Shown here: in pieces, positions 56,881 to 61,742 of the stretch
Position numbering within the stretch: position 1 is the first letter of the stretch
Layout: every line of letters starts with the position of its first letter
NCBI RefSeq assembly: GCF_001665875.1
Contig: NZ_LZTA01000044.1
Span: 1-61,742 of the forward strand
Origin: Mycobacterium sp. 852002-40037_SCH5390672
GTDB taxonomy: Bacteria > Actinomycetota > Actinomycetes > Mycobacteriales > Mycobacteriaceae
DNA length: 61,742 nucleotides
Direction of reading: 5' to 3'
The notes under the pieces: generated by a model
Seen by the model: only the letters and a program-made list of their open reading frames with translations
Told to the model about the DNA's origin: nothing
Database searches by the model: none
Translations under genes and position numbers: made by a program

Positions 56881-57426
56881 CTACGGACGACCTCGTTTCG
56901 AGGAATTATCCGACCGCCCTACCGTTGCAGTCGTGTTTTGCTCTTGCAGCTCGCGAATCCAATCTTTCGCAACGTGCCGCGATATATCGTAATGTTTCGC
57001 CACCCTAGCGATACTTCCTAACCGCCAATACACACGGGCAAAGTCGGGCGGAAAACTCGTTTTGGAAGCCGCCCCCACGCGGCGCCCGGCCGTGCTCCGC
57101 CTTATAACGCCGGCCGGAATAAGCTGGGTGGTAGCCTTTCGTGCTGTTAAGCCACCAGAGCCACCAGAGTCGTCATTCGACCGCTGCGGAACTTTATCCG
57201 CAGCTTCAGGAGCCGGGAAACGGCCGTTGGATAAAGCTGAGGCCAGCGATACATAGGCGGAGTAGTCAAAATTCGCCAGCGCACCGGGTAGCGGTGAACC
57301 ATCCCTTCCACATTGAACTCGGACCTCACTGACTCTAACGAAATCGGACTCCATATCAACCGTGAAAGTCGCGCTGGTGCCGTCCACAAGATCTTGGCGT
57401 ACAGTGATAACGAAGCGTCGCGTCAT
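56881..57426 (-). CDS. Small protein with C-terminal helix-turn-helix, copy A
   Basis: This 181-residue protein has an N-terminal beta-rich half (MTRRFVITVRQDLVDG), a Ser/Gly/Arg-rich linker and a C-terminal DNA-binding-like helix-turn-helix: FARVYWRLGSIARVAKHYDI then RHVAKDWIRELQEQ. The architecture resembles actinobacterial proteins with an unknown N-terminal domain and a terminal HTH of the type A-x-H-(F/Y)-x-V-x-x-x-T-A. A paralogue lies 46 bases upstream. A basic tail (SSKRGRP) ends the protein. Confidence 0.72.
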   Translation of the reverse strand: MTRRFVITVRQDLVDGTSATFTVDMESDFVRVSEVRVQCGRDGSPLPGALANFDYSAYVSLASALSNGRFPAPEAADKVPQRSNDDSGGSGGLTARKATTQLIPAGVIRRSTAGRRVGAASKTSFPPDFARVYWRLGSIARVAKHYDISRHVAKDWIRELQEQNTTATVGRSDNSSKRGRP

Positions 57427-57472
57427 CGGTGGCTGTTTCTCGGTCGCAGGGCGCTTGGATATCTATACGATC

Positions 57473-57976
57473 TCACTTTGACTGTTCCGTCAGCTTTCGT
57501 AAACGTGCCATCCACCCTTGAGCTGTATGCCGCGGGACACCATAATGTTTCGCCACCCCAGTAACCGTGCCAATCTGGTTATACACGGATTCAAGTTCGA
57601 CCACATTCGGCATCCGACGATAAGCTCTACCGCGCTCCGGCTCGGTCCTCAGTGGAGCAGCGGATTGCATAAAATGCTGTTGTCGCGTCGATGCAAGGTC
57701 TTCAGAAACACCACTCGGGGATTTCACCCCTTCGGGCGCCTTACAATCGCCGCCGTCGGCGCCCAGAATACCCGCCTGCAGCGCCTCCACAACCGAACCA
57801 AGGTCCACTGCCGGAAGAGACCCAATGGTTAACCCGCTTGGCGCTGACGATTGCAAGGTCATCTCGATGATGCGCGGCTGGCTCCCCCCCGTGTCAACGC
57901 GGACCACAGCGCGTGACGACTCAGCAGGTTTGCCGTCAGCGCCTACCGGCTGGATGGTGATGAGATAAATGCTCAT
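57473..57976 (-). CDS. Small protein with C-terminal helix-turn-helix, copy B
   Basis: This 167-residue paralogue of the following gene opens MSIYLITIQPVGADGKP. It has a strand-rich N-terminal half (VVRVDTGGSQPRIIEMTL), a hydrophilic linker and the C-terminal helix-turn-helix VVELESVYNQIGTVTGVAKH then YGVPRHTAQGWMARLRKL. The two copies align best over the last 35 residues and diverge in the linker, so the duplication is old. They probably form an operon read leftward. Regulatory function is inferred from the HTH only. Confidence 0.74.
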   Translation of the reverse strand: MSIYLITIQPVGADGKPAESSRAVVRVDTGGSQPRIIEMTLQSSAPSGLTIGSLPAVDLGSVVEALQAGILGADGGDCKAPEGVKSPSGVSEDLASTRQQHFMQSAAPLRTEPERGRAYRRMPNVVELESVYNQIGTVTGVAKHYGVPRHTAQGWMARLRKLTEQSK

Positions 57977-58481
57977 GGGTGTCCGATGGTCTCGTTGTCG
58001 CGCAAGCCAGGGAGTGTTGACACGCGATTTGCCGTGTGCAGAAGGCTGCTCCGCCCATCGTACTGAGCTGTCACTCTACGGATGAGTTAGTCCACAGCGT
58101 GCGAATGGCGCATGGGAGCCCCGCCAGTACCAGGTAGGTGGCTGCTGCTCCGCCGCTGAGCGAATGAGCGGTGGTTCGGGACTAGCAACCATGACGTCAC
58201 TTTCCGTGCGAAAGAATCCTGCGACAGCACTTCTCGAATTGCTGCACGGTGCAACACTGATTGGCCAATTATAAGTGACGGCACCGCGCCGAACGATTAA
58301 TCTGCACCTTCGGGACATAAGTATTCATGCAGGAAATACCAAGTTTGAAGTGCTCACCTTTTTCGAGGCGAGCTGCATTAGCACAATGCTAGGAATGATA
58401 TCGCATTCGAAGAAACCGAGAAATCTTCTATCGCCAGGAACAATTCGTGGTCATACGGCTGATATGTTTAACTCGTCGAAT
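57977..58481. other. Gene-poor stretch
   Basis: This AT-richer interval contains the promoter region of the HTH pair. A reverse frame near 58087-58284 has some protein-like stretches (HRAAIREVLSQDSFARKV) but no motif or ribosome binding site. I cannot support a gene. Confidence 0.5.
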
Positions 58482-59513
58482 TTATTCATTATTGCATGAT
58501 ACTTCGGCAGCGGTGGGGAGCCGCAGAGAAATAAGACCGACGTAATGATCATGTAACAGATGAACGCGGTACACCGTCGCATGGACCAACGTCCACGCTC
58601 CAGGCCCAGCCCGCAGCCGCAATAGCCCCGACGCAGGACCCTTCGTGAATCTTTGGATCATGCCGCAAAGGACAGGTCGATCGTCGGGATGTATGTATGA
58701 CCGACCTGTTGCGTCTCCGCGCCAATCGAATTGCGGGAAGGGAGCATCAATCCATTTGAGCAAGTTCCAGCTTTCGAGATCGAAGATCGCACGATGAAGC
58801 CCCTCCTGGGAGGTGCCCTTCAATATCTGCATTGCGAGGTCATCTCTTGGTATCGCTGCTGGACGATGTGGAACCCGCCAGTTCATGGCTCGGCATACCA
58901 AGTGACTGGTGCCGTCCCGCTGGGGCTCTAGTGCGGCACGGGCGACGAAACTGACTCGAATTCGTTGCTCGTCGTAACTGGTGGCGTCCCATGTGCTACA
59001 AAAGATGTCGCCTGGCTTGCAGGTCATAGATCGGACTAGCGCCGCGGATTCATCATCATTAATATCACCGACTGGCATGTCCGCCGCGAATGGGCGGCCG
59101 TCGGTTTTCTCAATATGCAAATCTAGCCCCGAATTCAACAGTGCTTGCGGGGTATCGCTCGCGGTGGCGGTCGTCAGGTTCCACACAATCGCGCCGGGCA
59201 ACGGTCGGTCCGGCGGGGTCGCGAGCGGCGAGCCGGCCCACAGGTGCACGCCGTGAACTCGGCCGTCGTTCATGGCTATCACTTCGGTTTGTATGACAGT
59301 CTTCCTATCGGTCTTCCTATCGGCAATCGTGTCAACGACGCTCCTGCCGCTGCGTATCGTCTCGCCCACCACCGCATTAATCGCATTGAAGTTTCCATTC
59401 CTTCGCAAAAAGGCGGATAGGGGAATGAATTTTCGCAGCACAGTGCCTTGTGCAACAACGACAGGCTGGTTACCCAGGACTTCAAGTAACAGCCAGTTGT
59501 TACCCATCGTCAC
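58482..59513 (-). CDS. Mycobacterial PAS/DUF5593-type protein
   Basis: This 343-residue protein has the layout of a family widespread in mycobacteria: an N-terminal domain (NNWLLLEVLGNQPVVVAQGT, GRVHGVHLWAGSP), a middle GAF-like part (RIRVSFVARAALEP, HLVCRAMNWR) and a C-terminal PAS-like part (WRGDATGRSYIHPDDRPVL, GLISLRLPT). It has no catalytic domain, so it may be a sensor or adaptor of unknown signal. GTG 59513 and ATG 59507 are alternative starts. Its role relative to the HTH pair downstream is unknown. Confidence 0.82.
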   Translation of the reverse strand: MTMGNNWLLLEVLGNQPVVVAQGTVLRKFIPLSAFLRRNGNFNAINAVVGETIRSGRSVVDTIADRKTDRKTVIQTEVIAMNDGRVHGVHLWAGSPLATPPDRPLPGAIVWNLTTATASDTPQALLNSGLDLHIEKTDGRPFAADMPVGDINDDESAALVRSMTCKPGDIFCSTWDATSYDEQRIRVSFVARAALEPQRDGTSHLVCRAMNWRVPHRPAAIPRDDLAMQILKGTSQEGLHRAIFDLESWNLLKWIDAPFPQFDWRGDATGRSYIHPDDRPVLCGMIQRFTKGPASGLLRLRAGPGAWTLVHATVYRVHLLHDHYVGLISLRLPTAAEVSCNNE

Positions 59514-60819
59514 CGGCGGTTTTGAACGCAGCCGAGCTCAGGCTGTCAAAGACAGCGAAATTCCTGGGTAGGCGGCCCCGACCGGCGAGATCACCGATAT
59601 CTGGCATCGTCTACTACCAACTCAACAGATCACAGAAGTCGTTCCCGACGCGCGGCGTGAACACTGCCGCGCTCCCCCTACACGTCGGCAGTTCCGTACG
59701 GGTGACTTCATCTTCGCCTGTGGCCCGATCCCAATCGTCGTCGCACGAAACAAGATTCAGGTGTGTGCCAACAGATCGGCGCATCATCATCATCCTGTAG
59801 ATCCCTTCGCTATGATCCGGACCCGCCGCCGGCGGGCGGAACGTGACCCGGTCAGAAAACTCCGGCGACAATATGAGGATATGTAATCCAATAGTTGTGT
59901 AGTGTGTCACGATGCAGTCATATTGTCGAGTCCGAGCTGCCGGAGATCCCGTCGTGAGCCGCCACCCCATCGACGCCACAGGGCCAGTACGCGTTGACCA
60001 GGGCATCGTCGCCGCGCTACGCCAGCGGCGTATAGGAGTGCCAGAAGCCAGAAGCGTGCCGGCGTTCACCGTGTGACCGACGCGCTGTCAGTTCAAAACC
60101 TGAACCTCAGTCATCGATAACTGGACTTGAGGCATGCCGTCATCTCTAGCGCCACCACCCAACCAATTCAGGCCGCCTCGCCGGCTCGCCCTCGAGGAGG
60201 TACGTTTAACCAGGCCGCACTATTTGTGCGGCCGGAAGGGCTTGGCCGGACCTCCCATCCTGACGCCGAGCCCTTCCACTCTTTCTGTCAAAAGCACGCG
60301 TAACTCCTCCGACGCAACTCTCTGTGGGTACGACCTGAGGGTTTCGCCCCGAGTCGGATATAACTCGGGCGGCCATGCGAATTCTTCAGTCCGCACCTAA
60401 AGTAGCCGCCTTACCAAATTCGCCGGCACCGAAGATCAATCGCTGGAATCATCCACGTGGGGCCGCAAACCATCGTGATGAGAGGATGTCACGGTCTGGA
60501 CTCACCGCTTCCGACCACGTCGTGTGGCCGTGGTCGAGACGCGCGAATCGCACTCCGATTCCGCCGCATCCGACTTCAACAAGGAAAAGCTCGCGCTCTA
60601 CATCTCACGCCGCGTGGTCGCTTTCGTTGTTCTCCTACGATTGTCGAAGTCACGACCGATGTTGCGATCTGAACTGCCAGGGAATGCGCGGTGCCGCCCC
60701 AGCGACTTAAAGTAGCCGTGGTGAGTGTGCCGCCAGCGACGACGGGAAGACCGTGCTCACGACGACTGCACAGTCTGCGCGCGGAGATCGCCGCAGTACA
60801 GCCAAACTGATGCGGATGG
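59514..60819. other. 1.3 kb without a supported gene
   Basis: No frame has a family motif with start signals. Forward and reverse frames are short and low in coding character. The only clear structure is the inverted repeat at 59866-59928. A gene such as mceB would be expected next to the MceA end but is absent. Confidence 0.55.
59866..59928. repeat. Perfect 11-base inverted repeat sharing the TetR operator half-site
   Basis: CGACAATATGA (59866-59876) and TCATATTGTCG (59918-59928) are perfect inverted copies 41 bases apart. The half-site also occurs at the TetR gene start (52840-52848). It may be a second binding site of that regulator. Confidence 0.5.
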
Positions 60820-61718
60820 TCAGGGGTTGATGGTGTTGTCGCCGACCTGGCGGCCCCAGACGTATTCGATCGCGTACGGCGATCCGGTGTCCAGGTGATT
60901 GTAGGGCGCAAGGCTGTTCCCGGAGTCCATCACCAACTCCGGTGCGGGCCACAGGTCGCGGGTGATCGGCTGCCAGCAGCCCGGCGCGCCCCCGGGGCCG
61001 CCGCGCGCGTTCACCCGCGGGAGGTTCTCCGGGTAGGTGTAGGGGTTGGGCGCGCCGCCGATCAGACCGGCCTGGGCGCCGAGTCCCAGGGTGAGCGCGG
61101 CGACGGCGGCGAGCGACAGCGGATTCGCGATCAGCCCCAGTCCCGACGTGACCTCGGTGTCCATGTTCAAGGAATAACCGTTGAACCCGCCCTCAGAGGC
61201 GCCGGTAATGGGCACGATGTCGTGATAGTTGTGCAGCGTGCAATAGATTTCCGAGCTGTAGGTGTCCAACAGCTGCGCCGTCGGCACCAGATCGGCGGCG
61301 CCGCGCGCCAAATACGGCCCGCCCTTGTTGAACAGCTCCGCCCCGGTGTTACCGAACCCGGCCGCCGACAACAACGCCTGATCCAGATCCTTCTGCTGGG
61401 CATTGATCGTGCGCGAGGTGATCACCGCATTATTCAAAAAGTCGAACAGATCCGGCGAGGCGTTCGCATACGTATCCCCCAGCGCCGCCAACCCCTGAAT
61501 GTCCTTGCGCGCCTGCGGCATCTGCGGATTCACATCATCCAGCAACGCATTCGCATTCGTCACCGACTGACCGAACTTCTCCCCCAACCCCGCCAACGAC
61601 TGCGCCGCCGCGCTCAACGTCAGATTCAGCTTGACCGGATCCACCTTCTCCGCGATCGACGTGATCGTCTGAAACAGCGTGTTGATCTCGGTGGTCACCG
61701 ACCGCGCATCGATAACCG
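60820..61718 (-). CDS. MceA-family protein, C-terminal part (cut by contig end)
   Basis: About 299 residues of an Mce protein of the MceA subtype are visible. They comprise helical coiled segments (LTLSAAAQSLAGLGEKFGQS, GLAALGDTYANASPDLFDFL), the cysteine-containing SSEIYCTLHNYHDIVP, and the typical MceA ending EYVWGRQVGDNTINP. MceA-F assemble with YrbE permeases into lipid importers. The N-terminal MCE domain lies beyond the contig. Any apparent start in the last bases is adapter-derived. Downstream, where mceB should follow at once, there is no gene. Confidence 0.93.
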
Positions 61719-61742
61719 GTCTCTTATACACATCTCCGAGCC
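61719..61742. other. Illumina Nextera adapter sequence (artefact)
   Basis: The last 24 bases equal the Nextera mosaic end read into the i7 side adapter: CTCTTATACACATCT lies at 61721-61735 and is followed by CCGAGCC. It is sequencing-library residue left on the contig, not genome. Annotation must stop at 61718. Confidence 0.95.

Noticed and set aside
1..61742. CRISPR arrays, rRNA genes and phage integrase genes
   Set aside because: No regularly spaced repeats, rRNA sequence or integrase-type protein was seen; the only tRNA is not next to the island.

Overview
The window is a mycobacterial contig end. It is GC-rich, with GTG and TTG starts, ATGA/GTGA gene overlaps, a DUF222/HNH (13E12-type) gene, a DUF732 secreted protein, an MmpL transporter, CYP128/Stf3, F420-type luciferase-like oxidoreductases and an Mce protein. 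From about 6.1 to 16.8 kb the gene order resembles the Rv3068c-Rv3079c stretch of Mycobacterium tuberculosis as I remember it (pgmA, crcB1, crcB2, DUF488, 13E12, citE-like, F420 oxidoreductase), with genes added or lost. A non-tuberculous Mycobacterium is the best reading; the species cannot be fixed from this window.

Region by region: 0-3.3 kb is a reverse-strand redox cassette (membrane-type hydrolase, [3Fe-4S] ferredoxin, FAD reductase) behind a palindromic operator. 3.6-11.9 kb is mostly core: a membrane protein, tRNA-Ala(GGC), an MFS exporter, phosphoglucomutase, the CrcB1/CrcB2 fluoride channel pair, an MbtK-type acyltransferase, DUF488, HNH and CitE-like genes. 12-14.4 kb is a stress locus (ferritin-like protein, WGxxGxxG protein, hemerythrin) in which each gene has a SigF-type promoter. 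14.4-26.9 kb holds SelO, several small membrane proteins, an ECF sigma factor coupled to an O6-alkylguanine alkyltransferase, phospholipase D, a PhyH oxygenase, LCP ligase, serine hydrolase and M15 peptidase. 27-36.4 kb holds a type III glutamine synthetase, a large MmpL, the sulfomenaquinone pair stf3/cyp128 and a phthiodiolone-ketoreductase-like enzyme. 36.4-40.3 kb is a reverse-strand oxidative operon (Rieske oxygenase remnant, small protein, TauD, F420 oxidoreductase, P450).

The operon is cut off at 40.3 kb, where its Rieske oxygenase lacks the whole N-terminal half. From there to about 60.8 kb the DNA is accessory: lower GC by eye, long gene-poor stretches and broken genes. It begins with a PIN-like nuclease gene divergent from a two-gene unit: a 1268-residue protein ending in a PD-(D/E)XK nuclease, followed by a DUF5677-like protein. 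This unit is the best candidate for an undescribed (probably anti-phage) system. It is followed by a methyltransferase-antitoxin-RES toxin operon in which both toxin-antitoxin genes carry homopolymer frameshifts, two paralogous P450s around a dienelactone hydrolase and a TetR regulator, a tandem pair of small HTH proteins, and a mycobacterial PAS/DUF5593-type protein.

The contig ends inside an MceA gene. The last 24 bases are not genomic: they match the Illumina Nextera transposase adapter. No CRISPR array, rRNA or intact insertion sequence was seen.
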